Positions 53,243-62,761 of a DNA stretch of 64,000 nucleotides are shown in pieces (position 1 is the first letter of the stretch; every line of letters starts with the position of its first letter). The stretch spans positions 62,001 to 126,000 of the forward strand of contig NZ_JASBRH010000011.1 in the NCBI RefSeq assembly GCF_029961155.1. Reading direction: 5' to 3'. Below the pieces are notes generated by a model. That model was not told where the DNA came from. It worked only from the letters and a program-made list of their open reading frames with translations, and made no database searches. The translations under genes and the position numbers were made by a program. The DNA is from Pontibacterium granulatum. Its GTDB lineage: Bacteria > Pseudomonadota > Gammaproteobacteria > Pseudomonadales > Balneatricaceae.

Positions 53243-53833
53243 TCACTCACCCATGTAACAGTCTTCGTCAGTGATAATACCCGCCAGTGGAATGTCCCAG
53301 CTTTCCACCGGTAAGCGCTCCACGCGCTGCAGCTCATGCGCCAGGCCGACCAGCTTCGGACCCTGAATGCTCTGTCTCCGGCTTTTGAAGCTGAAGGTCC
53401 GGTCATAATAACCTCCCCCCATGCCCATACGATTGCCATCCGCATCAAAAGCGACCAACGGCAGCAGTACCATATCCAGTGCCCATGGTGGACGACGGGG
53501 TGATTTCAGCAGCGGTGGTTCTTCGATGTTGTAGATATTGCGCACCAGTTTGGTGTTGCGGTCAAACGGCACAAACCAGAGGCGGTTGTGCAAGATCGGG
53601 TGCAGCACCGGCAGGTAGGTTTTCTTTCCCATTCTCCAGCAGCTTTCCAGCAGTGGGCGTGGATCGATTTCGCCATCGTTGGGCAGATAGAGCGCAATGT
53701 GGCGGGCGCGAATGAATTCCGGGCGGCGACAGATCTGGGCGTGCAAACGCTTCGCTGCTCTGAGTTGCTGCTGTTTGGTAAGTGCGCGCCGTTTCCGGCG
53801 GATCTCCTGGCGGAGTTGCTGACGTGGATTCAT
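53243..53833 (-). CDS. ygfA: 5-formyltetrahydrofolate cyclo-ligase
   Basis: The 196-residue enzyme has the N-terminal RRKRRALTKQQQ, LYLPNDGEIDPRPLL (substrate site), and the ATP-site GMGGGYYDRTF near residue 139. It returns 5-formyl-THF, a by-product of the glycine cleavage/SHMT system, to active folate. It lies directly behind the 6S RNA gene, a linkage conserved in gammaproteobacteria, and is probably made by read-through. Confidence 0.95.
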   Translation of the reverse strand: MNPRQQLRQEIRRKRRALTKQQQLRAAKRLHAQICRRPEFIRARHIALYLPNDGEIDPRPLLESCWRMGKKTYLPVLHPILHNRLWFVPFDRNTKLVRNIYNIEEPPLLKSPRRPPWALDMVLLPLVAFDADGNRMGMGGGYYDRTFSFKSRRQSIQGPKLVGLAHELQRVERLPVESWDIPLAGIITDEDCYMGE

Positions 53834-53847
53834 AGGGTGTGGTGAGA

Positions 53848-54026
53848 GGGCTCCCCGGGGTGCCGGTGCGGTACTGGCCCTGAACCCGAAGGTTCAAGGT
53901 GGCGGCTTAAGAAACATATTAGGCTTTCCGCAAATCGGACATGCGCATCAATGCTTACGTTAAGCCTCCGGAGGTGTGCTTATCGGCTCGAGGGACGTTA
54001 CCAACTGTCGAACACCTCAGGGAGTT
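53848..54026 (-). ncRNA. ssrS: 6S RNA
   Basis: Between zapA and ygfA, the minus strand gives a transcript of about 180 nt with 6S features. The 5' end CTCCCTGAGGTG pairs with the 3' CACCCCGGGGAG. GAGCCGATA in the 5' part and CACCTTGAACC followed by GGGTTCAGGG in the 3' part match strings of E. coli 6S (GAGCCGATA, ACCTTGAACCAAGGGTTCAAGGG) from memory. The ends are estimated from the closing stem and the -10 box. 6S RNA binds sigma-70 polymerase in stationary phase. Confidence 0.92.
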
Positions 54027-54032
54027 AGTCTC

Positions 54033-54058
54033 ATTATACTCGTCTGGATTTGTAAGTC
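54033..54058 (-). promoter_or_regulatory. Promoter of 6S RNA
   Basis: On the minus strand a perfect TATAAT (54033-54038) lies 7 bp before the predicted RNA start. CTGACT stands 16 bp upstream as a weak -35. Confidence 0.75.
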
Positions 54059-54142
54059 AGGTCTTGAAATAAAACTTTGTTGTGCTAGGCGTCGCCTCTA
54101 ACTATTTGTAATTAGGCGATTTTTTGTGCAATTGAAATCTTT

Positions 54143-54460
54143 TCAATCAGTCGCTTCCGGTTCGCGGCGTTTCGCGCTGCCCAGGGCGTTGTCGATCTTC
54201 AGGCACAGCTGCTGTACATCCGCATTCAGGTCGCCAGACTGTTCGCGGCGCTCTTTGATCAGTTCATGGCTGATGTTCAACGCGGCCATCACCGCGATCC
54301 GCTCCAGGCCAATCAGTTTGCCGGTGCGACGGATATCCGCCATCTTTTCATCCAGATAGCGGGCGGCGGCCTCCAGCTCGGCACGGGCTTCCGGCGGGCA
54401 GTTGACGGTAAACTCTTTCTCCAGCAGTCGGATCGATACCGTTTGAGGTTCCTGGCTCAT
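54143..54460 (-). CDS. zapA: Cell division protein ZapA
   Basis: The 105-residue protein has VSIRLLEKEFTVNCPPE, then LEAAARYLDEKMADIRRTG, and a long helix with ERIAVMAALNISHELI. ZapA bundles FtsZ at mid-cell. The start overlaps the upstream coiled-coil gene by 4 nt. Confidence 0.95.
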   Translation of the reverse strand: MSQEPQTVSIRLLEKEFTVNCPPEARAELEAAARYLDEKMADIRRTGKLIGLERIAVMAALNISHELIKERREQSGDLNADVQQLCLKIDNALGSAKRREPEATD

Positions 54461-54666
54461 GCACTTTGCTCCAATGCTTTAAGGCGCTGAATCATCGCTT
54501 CAACTTTCTGGCGTGTCTGGTCGTTCAGCTGGATCAGCTGCATACGTTCCTGCTTCAGCTCCTGTTCTTGCTGGCGCAAACGCTGATTATCGTGCTCCAG
54601 ACGTTCGCAATAGGTGAGAAGCTGGTCAATTTTCTGTTCCAGTATAGTTAAATGCTGTGCGCTCAT
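54457..54666 (-). CDS. TIGR02449-type coiled-coil protein upstream of zapA
   Basis: The 69-residue protein from MSAQHLTILEQKIDQLL is one continuous Gln/Glu/Leu coiled coil. Small proteins like this precede zapA in pseudomonads and relatives and resemble ZapB in length and form; a division role is inference. The start at 54666 is preferred over 54705 because the extra residues are rich in Gly/Pro. Confidence 0.88.
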   Translation of the reverse strand: MSAQHLTILEQKIDQLLTYCERLEHDNQRLRQQEQELKQERMQLIQLNDQTRQKVEAMIQRLKALEQSA

Positions 54667-54768
54667 CGTATTTCCCGGACTGCCCGGGCCTTTTATGCGG
54701 CCCAATCTGACGGACTATAAAGACCGCCCGCCGGAGGGTCAATGCCGGTCCGTGGCTCCGCGGGGTAT

Positions 54769-55032
54769 GGGAACCTGCGAATAAGTCCGAGACTTTCTCT
54801 GCGGTCGATAAAACAGCTAAATGCGCGAAAGGCAGTGCAGTGGAATGACGAGTCCTTTCCAAGCTGCCTGACAAAGCAGAAAGCTGTTTTAGCGCCCGCC
54901 CTACGGGGCATTCAGAGCAATTCGATCTCTGCGTTAGTGATTTTCGCCTGGCAACCAGCATGGCTGTAACCACTGTCTTGACCTCGAACTGCTCTGAATG
55001 CCAGAGGTGTTTCGGACTTGTTCGCAGGTTCC
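54769..55032 (-). mobile_element. Structured palindromic repeat, copy C (264 bp, divergent arms)
   Basis: The outer stem (GGAACCTGCGAATAAGTCCG at the left, its near complement at the right) keeps AATAAGTCC of copies A and B. The core GCCCTACGGGGC (54898-54909) matches theirs. The arms are 54810-54890, closed by AAAACAGCT and AGCTGTTTT, and 54908-55001, closed by GCATTCAGAGC and GCTCTGAATGC. These arm sequences do not resemble A or B. It fills most of the 446-bp gap between the coiled-coil gene and ygfB. Confidence 0.78.
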
Positions 55033-55112
55033 TAAGTGCTAGGATTAGCACAGAATCGTTAATCCCCCGTGTCGTGGGGCCATTTCAATCCTGGTTTTTA
55101 AGTCCAATATTC

Positions 55113-55712
55113 ATGTCATCTGAAACTCATGCTCAGCCGGAACTGCCGGATTTTGATCTGATCGCCAATCTGATGGTCGCCGAAGGCGTACACGTTGTAT
55201 CACCGTCCGAACTGCATGGCCTGTTCAGCGGCCACCTGGCAGCAGGTGCTCGCCTGGAGCCTGCGGTCCTGCTCCAGGGCGCGTGCGACCTGATGGATGT
55301 CGAAGCGCTCAAACATGAAAACAGTAAGATCCTGCTGCTGGATCTGTATCAGCAGTCTCTGGCGATGCTGGAAGCACCGGAACTGATCTTCGAGCTCTGT
55401 GTGGCGGATGAGGATCAGAGCCTGGCGCAGCGTGCCGAATCGCTGGGGCAGTGGTGTCAGGGATTCCTGAGTGGTTTTGGTCTGTACGGCAAGCACACCG
55501 ACAAAACCCTGTCGCGTGAAGCTAAAGAGGCGTTGGCGGATCTCAACCAGATCGCCCAGATTGTCGCAGGCGTGGAAGAGGATGACGGCAGCGAAAACGA
55601 CCTGATGGAAGTGGAAGAGTATGTTCGTATGGTGGTGTTGATGCTGTTTGCCGAATGCAACAAAGCAGAGCCACCTGCCGATAACAACAGCCCTCAGACT
55701 ACAGTGCACTGA
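55113..55712 (+). CDS. ygfB: UPF0149 protein YgfB
   Basis: The 199-residue acidic helical protein has GVHVVSPSELHGLFSGHL near residue 24 and GLGQWCQGFLSGFGL-like GQWCQGFLSGFGLYGK near residue 116, hallmarks of UPF0149. In Pseudomonas YgfB affects alpA/ampDh3 antibiotic tolerance control. The longer open frame upstream runs through repeat C and is not used. pepP follows after 2 nt. Confidence 0.92.
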   Translation: MSSETHAQPELPDFDLIANLMVAEGVHVVSPSELHGLFSGHLAAGARLEPAVLLQGACDLMDVEALKHENSKILLLDLYQQSLAMLEAPELIFELCVADEDQSLAQRAESLGQWCQGFLSGFGLYGKHTDKTLSREAKEALADLNQIAQIVAGVEEDDGSENDLMEVEEYVRMVVLMLFAECNKAEPPADNNSPQTTVH

Positions 55713-55714
55713 TT

Positions 55715-57034
<1,320 letters not shown>

Positions 57035-57046
57035 GCCGGTTTAAAG

Positions 57047-58294
57047 ATGAAGCAGCATTACGACGTTGTGATTGTAGGTGGTGGTATGGTCGGCGCGAGC
57101 CTGGCCTGTGCACTGCTGCCTGCCAGTGAAAAGCTGGATCTGAATATCGCCGTGATCGAGGCCTTCCCGTTGCCGGAGGCAAATGATCTGGTTTACCAGC
57201 CAAGCTACGACTCGCGCGCGACCGCGCTGGCCTATGGTGCCCGCACCATCTACGAGCTGATGGGAATCTGGGATACGTTGCGCGAACACCTGAGCCCGAT
57301 CGAACATATCCACGTCTCCGACCGGGGGCGTTTTGGCGCCACCCGCCTGCATGCGCAAGATGAGCATGTGGCCGCGCTGGGCTACGTGGTGGAAAACCAC
57401 TGGCTGGGCCGTGTCCTGCTGGACCGCCTGCAGCAATCGGATGCCGGTCGGGTCGATTTTATCTGCCCCGCAGAAGTTACCGATATTGTGCCGGGTGCCG
57501 AGCAGATGGCGCTAAGCGTCAAGCTTGATGAGCAGGTGTACGATCTGACCGCCGAGCTGGTGGTGATGGCCGATGGTGGCCGTTCCGAACTGCGCGAGCG
57601 CATGGGAATCGGTTATACACAGGAAGCGTATGGCCAGCATGCGGTGATCGCCAATATCAGCCCGGATCGTCCACATGAAGGGATCGCCTACGAACGTTTC
57701 ACCGATTCCGGCCCGATGGCGCTGTTGCCGTTGGAAGACGAGGGAGGTCGTCACCGTTGTGGTCTGGTCTGGACTGTGCCGGATGAAATGGCGGACGAGA
57801 TCCTGGGGCTGGACGATGCCGAATTTATCGAGCGGGTGCACGAGCGCTTTGGCTATCGTGCTGGCTGTTTTGTGCATGTGGGTGAACGCCATGCCTACCC
57901 GCTGAAACTGTCGATTGCCGATGAGCAGGTGCGCGCCGGCCTGGCAGTGCTGGGCAACGCAGCGCACGCATTGCACCCGATCGCCGGGCAGGGGTACAAC
58001 CTGGCGTTGCGCGGTGTAGTGGCCTTGGCTGACCAGATTATTGCGGCACGCAAGCAGGGTATCCCGGTGGGTGACCTGGGTGTGCTACAGGCGTTTTATG
58101 AGCAGCAGCGCTATGACCAGCAGCGCACAATCGGCCTCAGTGACCGGGTGATGAAGTTGTTCTCCAACAACAATCCACTGTTCGCCTTTGGCCGCGATCT
58201 GGGGCTGCAGTTGCTGGATGTCTGTCCACCGGCAAAGACCGTATTCGCCCGCGGCGCGATGGGGCTGGATATACCCGCGCCGGACCTGAAGTGA
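57047..58294 (+). CDS. ubiH: 2-octaprenyl-6-methoxyphenol hydroxylase UbiH
   Basis: The 415-residue FAD monooxygenase has the dinucleotide motif VVIVGGGMVGASLACAL, the DG motif VMADGGRSELRERMGI, and the second FAD motif GNAAHALHPIAGQGYNLALR. It hydroxylates ring C1 in ubiquinone synthesis. UbiH and UbiI here are tandem paralogues; assignment follows E. coli gene order. Confidence 0.93.
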   Translation: MKQHYDVVIVGGGMVGASLACALLPASEKLDLNIAVIEAFPLPEANDLVYQPSYDSRATALAYGARTIYELMGIWDTLREHLSPIEHIHVSDRGRFGATRLHAQDEHVAALGYVVENHWLGRVLLDRLQQSDAGRVDFICPAEVTDIVPGAEQMALSVKLDEQVYDLTAELVVMADGGRSELRERMGIGYTQEAYGQHAVIANISPDRPHEGIAYERFTDSGPMALLPLEDEGGRHRCGLVWTVPDEMADEILGLDDAEFIERVHERFGYRAGCFVHVGERHAYPLKLSIADEQVRAGLAVLGNAAHALHPIAGQGYNLALRGVVALADQIIAARKQGIPVGDLGVLQAFYEQQRYDQQRTIGLSDRVMKLFSNNNPLFAFGRDLGLQLLDVCPPAKTVFARGAMGLDIPAPDLK

Positions 58295-58337
58295 ACGTAC
58301 AAAAAACTGATAACCGATTTTGAGTGAAGAGTAAGCG

Positions 58338-59612
58338 ATGAGCGCAGCAGAACAGGTGGATATCGTCATTGTAGGCGCAGGGATGGTCGGCGTGACACTC
58401 GCTACGGCCCTCGCACCCTCAGGGCTCAATATCTGGTTGCTGGAGCAGCGTGACGGTGATCCCGCCGGGTATCCGGACGTGGTGCGCACGCAGCAGGCGC
58501 AGGGCTATGACCCGCGTGTCAGCGCACTGACCTGCGCTTCACAGCAGATCCTGACCTCGGTAGGAGCCTGGTCCAAAATGCAGGATTACCGTGTCTGCCC
58601 GTACACCCATATGGATGTCTGGGACGGTGAAGGCACCGGTCATATTCACTTCTCGGCCAACGAATTGCACGAACCCTGTCTGGGTCATATTGTTGAGAAC
58701 CGCGTCACCCTGGCGGCGTTATACGAAGCGATGGGCGCCTGTGACAACCTGCACTTCCAGTCTGGCGTAGCGGTGCAGCAACTGTCCGAGCCGGATATGG
58801 TGGCGGGTGGTCAGCGTACGCTGGCGCTGAGCGACGGCCGTAAAGTACAGACACCGCTGGTGGTTGCGGCCGATGGTGCGTTGTCTCGCACTCGGCAGAT
58901 GGCGGCGATTCCAATGATGGAGTGGGATTACGGTCACCACGCCATCGTCACCACTATCCGCACCGAAAAATCCCATGAAGCGACTGCGTGGCAGCGTTTC
59001 ACCGAAGATGGCCCGCTGGCGATCCTGCCGTTGCACGCCGATGATAACGATCGCACCAGCTCCATTGTCTGGTCCACCTCGCCGGACCACGCCAAAGAAT
59101 TGATGGAGCTGGACGATGCCGCGTTTTGTGCCGAGCTGGCGCGTACCTTTGAACACCGTCTCGGTGCGGTGGAGTGGGTGGATAACCGGCATGTATTTCC
59201 GCTCCGTCAGCGTCACGCCAAGTACTACGTGCGCGATGGCTTCGCTGCTATCGGTGATGCGGCGCACACCATCCATCCGTTGGCTGGTCAGGGGGTAAAC
59301 CTGGGGCTGCTGGATGCGGCGGCGTTGGCCGAAGTGCTGCTGGATGCAGCTGAACGCGGTGAGGCTTATGGTAGTGAAGCCGTGTTGCGCCGCTTCCAGC
59401 GTGCCCGTCAGAGCGACAACCTGCAGATGTCAGCGGCAATGGAGGGCTTCAAGCGTCTGTTCAACAGCGAGCAACCGGCCCTGCGCCTGGTGCGCAACAT
59501 GGGCATGAATCTGCTGGATAAGGTCGGCCCGGTGAAAAACCATATCGTGATGGATGCGATGGGATTGCGGGGTGATTTGCCGCGCCTTGCCCAGCGCCCT
59601 ATCCGTAGCTGA
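58338..59612 (+). CDS. ubiI: Ubiquinone C5 hydroxylase UbiI type
   Basis: The 424-residue FAD monooxygenase has VDIVIVGAGMVGVTLATAL, VVAADGALSRTRQMA, and GDAAHTIHPLAGQGVNLGLLD. It is the ring C5 hydroxylase by position after ubiH. The gap to ubiH is 43 bp. The following 206-bp gap contains a GGCGAGGG/CCCTCGCC hairpin (59627-59656). Confidence 0.92.
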   Translation: MSAAEQVDIVIVGAGMVGVTLATALAPSGLNIWLLEQRDGDPAGYPDVVRTQQAQGYDPRVSALTCASQQILTSVGAWSKMQDYRVCPYTHMDVWDGEGTGHIHFSANELHEPCLGHIVENRVTLAALYEAMGACDNLHFQSGVAVQQLSEPDMVAGGQRTLALSDGRKVQTPLVVAADGALSRTRQMAAIPMMEWDYGHHAIVTTIRTEKSHEATAWQRFTEDGPLAILPLHADDNDRTSSIVWSTSPDHAKELMELDDAAFCAELARTFEHRLGAVEWVDNRHVFPLRQRHAKYYVRDGFAAIGDAAHTIHPLAGQGVNLGLLDAAALAEVLLDAAERGEAYGSEAVLRRFQRARQSDNLQMSAAMEGFKRLFNSEQPALRLVRNMGMNLLDKVGPVKNHIVMDAMGLRGDLPRLAQRPIRS

Positions 59613-59818
59613 TCGAGGCTGCTATTGGGCGAGGGGATTTGTCGCAAACCCTCGCCACTACTGGCCTCTAACACCTGCCGTCTGCGACAATTGTCTACCC
59701 CGGTTGCGCGATCAAAGATTGATCTGATCGCCAAATGCCTATAAATTGTGATCCCTTTTCTTTTTGTTTTTGCGACAGCTGTTCGGGTCGCCCGTGTATA
59801 CAGAATAAGAGTTTCGTT

Positions 59819-60925
59819 ATGGGCAATAAAACCGCGCTTTACCAGGCACATGTGGATATGGGTGCCAAAGTTGTTGATTTCGGTGGCTGGGATATGCCAC
59901 TTCACTATGGCTCGCAGATGGAAGAACACAACACTGTTCGAAATGCTGCGGGTATGTTTGATGTGTCCCATATGACGGTCGTGGATGTGACCGGTGCCGA
60001 TGCCAAAGAGTATCTGCGTTATCTGCTGGCCAACGATGTGGCTAAGCTGCAAGAGAAAGGCAAGGCGCTTTACTCCGGTATGTTGAACGAAGACGGCGGC
60101 GTGAAAGACGATCTGATCGTTTATCTGATGACCGATCCGGGTGTAACCAGCGAATGGTTCCGTGTCGTGGTAAACTGCGCCACCCGCAAGAAAGACCTGG
60201 ACTGGATGGCGGAGCAGAAAGCCAAGTTTGACGATGTGGCGCTGACCGAGCAACCGGAACTGGCGATGGTCGCGGTGCAGGGACCAAAAGCCCTGGAGTT
60301 GGCGAAAGTGGCGGTGAATGAATCCCGCGCTAAACTGATCGACAGTCTCAGTGTTTTTCAGGGTGTCGAGTCCGAGGGCTGGTTTATTGCCCGTACCGGT
60401 TACACCGGTGAAGACGGCTTGGAAGTGATGGTCCCAGAAGATGAGGTTGCCGCTTTCTGGCAGGCATTGGCTGATGCCGGTGTCGAACCTTGTGGTTTGG
60501 GTGCACGTGATACGTTGCGTCTGGAAGCGGGTATGAACCTGTACGGCAACGAGATGGATGAAAGCATCAATCCGTTGCAGGCGAACATGGCCTGGACCAT
60601 TGCCTGGGAACCGGAAACCCGTGATTTTATCGGGCGTAGCGCGCTGGAAGCGGCGAAACAGGCCGGTATCGAGCAGAAGCTGGTAGGTCTGGTGTTGGAA
60701 GGACGTGGTGTGCTGCGTGCGCACCAGAAAGTAATTATCGACGGTGTGGGCGAAGGTGAAATTACCAGTGGTAGTTTTTCGCCGACACTGGGGCACTCGG
60801 TTGCGATGGCACGTGTACCTGCTGCGACCGGTGACAGTGCTGATGTAGAGATGCGTGGCAAACGGGTGCCGGTCAAAGTCGGTCGCCCGGTGTTCGTACG
60901 AAACGGCAAGAAAGTCTTTTCTTAA
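59819..60925 (+). CDS. gcvT: Glycine cleavage T protein (aminomethyltransferase)
   Basis: The 368-residue protein has [26 protein letters not shown], and the folate-site [13 protein letters not shown] plus [14 protein letters not shown]. It transfers the aminomethyl carbon to tetrahydrofolate. [11 protein letters not shown] at 59819 is the family start. I searched the leader by eye for the paired glycine riboswitch and saw none. gcvP does not follow gcvH. Confidence 0.96.
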   Translation: MGNKTALYQAHVDMGAKVVDFGGWDMPLHYGSQMEEHNTVRNAAGMFDVSHMTVVDVTGADAKEYLRYLLANDVAKLQEKGKALYSGMLNEDGGVKDDLIVYLMTDPGVTSEWFRVVVNCATRKKDLDWMAEQKAKFDDVALTEQPELAMVAVQGPKALELAKVAVNESRAKLIDSLSVFQGVESEGWFIARTGYTGEDGLEVMVPEDEVAAFWQALADAGVEPCGLGARDTLRLEAGMNLYGNEMDESINPLQANMAWTIAWEPETRDFIGRSALEAAKQAGIEQKLVGLVLEGRGVLRAHQKVIIDGVGEGEITSGSFSPTLGHSVAMARVPAATGDSADVEMRGKRVPVKVGRPVFVRNGKKVFS

Positions 60926-60948
60926 TATTGAGCGTAGGGGACGCTGGA

Positions 60949-61341
60949 ATGAGTAACAATCCATCCGATCTGAAATATGTAGCGAGTCACGAGTGGATCC
61001 GTGTTGAGGGTGATGGCACCGTAACGGTTGGTGTAACCGATCACGCACAGGAGTTGCTGGGTGACGTTGTGTTTGTTGAGCTGCCGGAAGTCGGCACTGA
61101 GCTGGCAAATGGTGATGATGCGGGTGTAGTGGAGTCTGTAAAGGCCGCTTCCGACATCTACGCGCCGCTGTCCGGTGAAGTGGTGGCAGTGAACGAAGAG
61201 CTGGAAGACGCACCAGAGACCGTAAACAGCGATCCTTACGGTGACGGCTGGTTCTTCAAGCTGAAGCTGACTGATGAATCAGAGTTGGACAGCCTGCTGG
61301 ACGCTGATGCGTACTCCGAGCACTGCGAATCTGAATCCTGA
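60949..61341 (+). CDS. gcvH: Glycine cleavage H protein
   Basis: The 130-residue lipoyl carrier has [19 protein letters not shown] and the lipoylated Lys65 in [22 protein letters not shown] precedes the ATG at 60949, favouring it over the TTG at 60928. Its lipoate could be supplied by the ligase-like protein at 49.0 kb. Confidence 0.96.
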   Translation: MSNNPSDLKYVASHEWIRVEGDGTVTVGVTDHAQELLGDVVFVELPEVGTELANGDDAGVVESVKAASDIYAPLSGEVVAVNEELEDAPETVNSDPYGDGWFFKLKLTDESELDSLLDADAYSEHCESES

Positions 61342-61383
61342 TTTAACGTAGCGCATCTTGGGATGCGCTGCGCTGATCTACCT

Positions 61384-61422
61384 ATCCCGGCAGCGGGCCT
61401 GCCAGCGGGATTTTCGTTTTTT
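61384..61422 (+). terminator. Probable terminator of gcvTH
   Basis: ATCCCG/CGGGAT with inner GCAG/CTGC is followed by TTTCGTTTTTT. A separate AGCGCATC/GATGCGCT hairpin lies before it (61350-61369). Confidence 0.7.
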
Positions 61423-61482
61423 ATCGAAAATTCGCTGGTGTGCTCCTGAGCCGGGATTGTTGTTTAAGCCGGACGGAAATTA

Positions 61483-62679
61483 ATGTCACTGCAAACCCTT
61501 AAACTTCGCGACGGTGCTGACCGTCGTCTCCGGGGTGGTCATCTCTGGATCTACTCAAATGAAGTGGATACCGCGGCTACGCCACTGAAAAATTTCGCGG
61601 CGGGCGAACAAGTGGTTGTGGAAAACAACCGCGGTAAAGCGCTGGGTATCGCCTACCTAAACCCGAACACCCTGATCTGCGGCCGTATCGTCAGCCGTGA
61701 TCTGAAACACGTGTTGGATCGCTCCCTGCTGGTACACCGCTTGAACGTGGCGCTTTCCCTGCGTGAAGCCTGCTTTGACGCACCGTGTTACCGCTTGGTG
61801 TACGGCGACAGTGATGGCCTGCCGGGCCTGGTGATCGACCGTTTTTACGACACCTTCGTGGTGCAGATCTCCACCGCCGGTATGGAAGCGGTGCTGGAAG
61901 ATATCATCGAGGCGCTGCACAAGGTGTTCCGCCCGAAAGCGATCCTGCTGCGTAATGACGGCAAGATGCGTGATATGGAAGGCCTGGAAACCTACACCGA
62001 GATCGTGCACGGTGAGTTGCCGGATCTGTGTCCATTGGAAGAGAACGGCGTGCAGTTGCTGGCGCCGTTGCAGAAAGGTCAGAAGACCGGCTGGTTCTAC
62101 GACCACCGTGCCAACCGTGCCGAGATGCAGAAGCATGTGAAAGGCAAACGTGTACTGGACCTGTTCAGTTACGTGGGTGGCTGGGGTGCGCAAGCGCTGG
62201 CAGCGGGTGCCGAGCAGGTAGTCTGTGTCGATGCGTCACACTACGCACTGGAAGTGGCGGCTGAGAACGCCCGTATCAACGGGGCGGAAGAGCGCTTCGA
62301 GGGGTACCACGGTGATGCCTTTGATATCTGTAAGGGTATGATCGCCGAGAAGGAACGTTTTGACGTGGTGATCGTGGATCCGCCGGCGTTTATCGCCAAG
62401 AAAAAGGATATCCGCAACGGCGAGCGCGCCTACTCCCGGATGAACAACTTCGCCATGCGTCTGCTGAATAAAGGTGGTGTGCTGGTCTCCGCGTCCTGCT
62501 CGATGCACCTGGAGTACAACCGCCTGATGGACATTATCCGTTCCAACAGCCGCGAGCTGGATCGCAGTGCGCAGGTGTTCCATCAGGGTCATCAGGGTGC
62601 TGACCACCCGCTGCACCCGGCGATTCCGGAAACCGACTACCTGAAAGCCTACTTCGCGCGCATCCTGCCAGCGAGCTAA
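61483..62679 (+). CDS. rlmI: 23S rRNA m5C1962 methyltransferase RlmI
   Basis: The 398-residue protein has an N-terminal PUA domain (RRLRGGHLWIYSNEVD, KALGIAYLNPNTLI), and a class I SAM fold with VLDLFSYVGGWGAQALAAGA, VDASHYALEVAAENA, VIVDPPAFIAKKKD, and the catalytic Cys in SASCSMHL. It modifies one cytosine of 23S rRNA. The TAA stop touches repeat D. Confidence 0.94.
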   Translation: MSLQTLKLRDGADRRLRGGHLWIYSNEVDTAATPLKNFAAGEQVVVENNRGKALGIAYLNPNTLICGRIVSRDLKHVLDRSLLVHRLNVALSLREACFDAPCYRLVYGDSDGLPGLVIDRFYDTFVVQISTAGMEAVLEDIIEALHKVFRPKAILLRNDGKMRDMEGLETYTEIVHGELPDLCPLEENGVQLLAPLQKGQKTGWFYDHRANRAEMQKHVKGKRVLDLFSYVGGWGAQALAAGAEQVVCVDASHYALEVAAENARINGAEERFEGYHGDAFDICKGMIAEKERFDVVIVDPPAFIAKKKDIRNGERAYSRMNNFAMRLLNKGGVLVSASCSMHLEYNRLMDIIRSNSRELDRSAQVFHQGHQGADHPLHPAIPETDYLKAYFARILPAS

Positions 62680-62748
62680 GGAAGGTGCAAACAAGTCCTG
62701 TGAGTGCTCTGCAAGCCCTTAAGCCTACAGGACTTATTCGCACCTTCC
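62680..62748 (+). mobile_element. Structured palindromic repeat, copy D (69-bp internal deletion)
   Basis: The stem is GGAAGGTGCAAACAAGTCCTG at the left and CAGGACTTATTCGCACCTTCC at the right (two mismatches). The loop GAGTGCTCTGCAAGCCCT, then TAAGCCT, matches the first part of copy B on the plus strand, so D is B-like with about 200 bp removed. TAA flanks both ends (62677-62679, 62749-62751): the rlmI stop on one side, part of the AAGGAG of the next gene on the other. Confidence 0.8.
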
Positions 62749-62761
62749 TAAGGAGATCATC

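Noticed and set aside
54960-55112. Longer N-terminus for YgfB running through repeat C
   Set aside because: The extra 51 residues come from the repeat and its flank; MSSETHAQ at 55113 gives the family length.
59613-59818. Glycine riboswitch before gcvT
   Set aside because: The gap has one GC hairpin but none of the conserved riboswitch core strings, and is too short for a tandem pair.
59408-61213. 601-codon minus-strand frame across ubiI end, gcvT and gcvH
   Set aside because: Antisense shadow; composition is rich in His/Arg/Gln and matches no fold, while the plus strand holds three well-marked genes.
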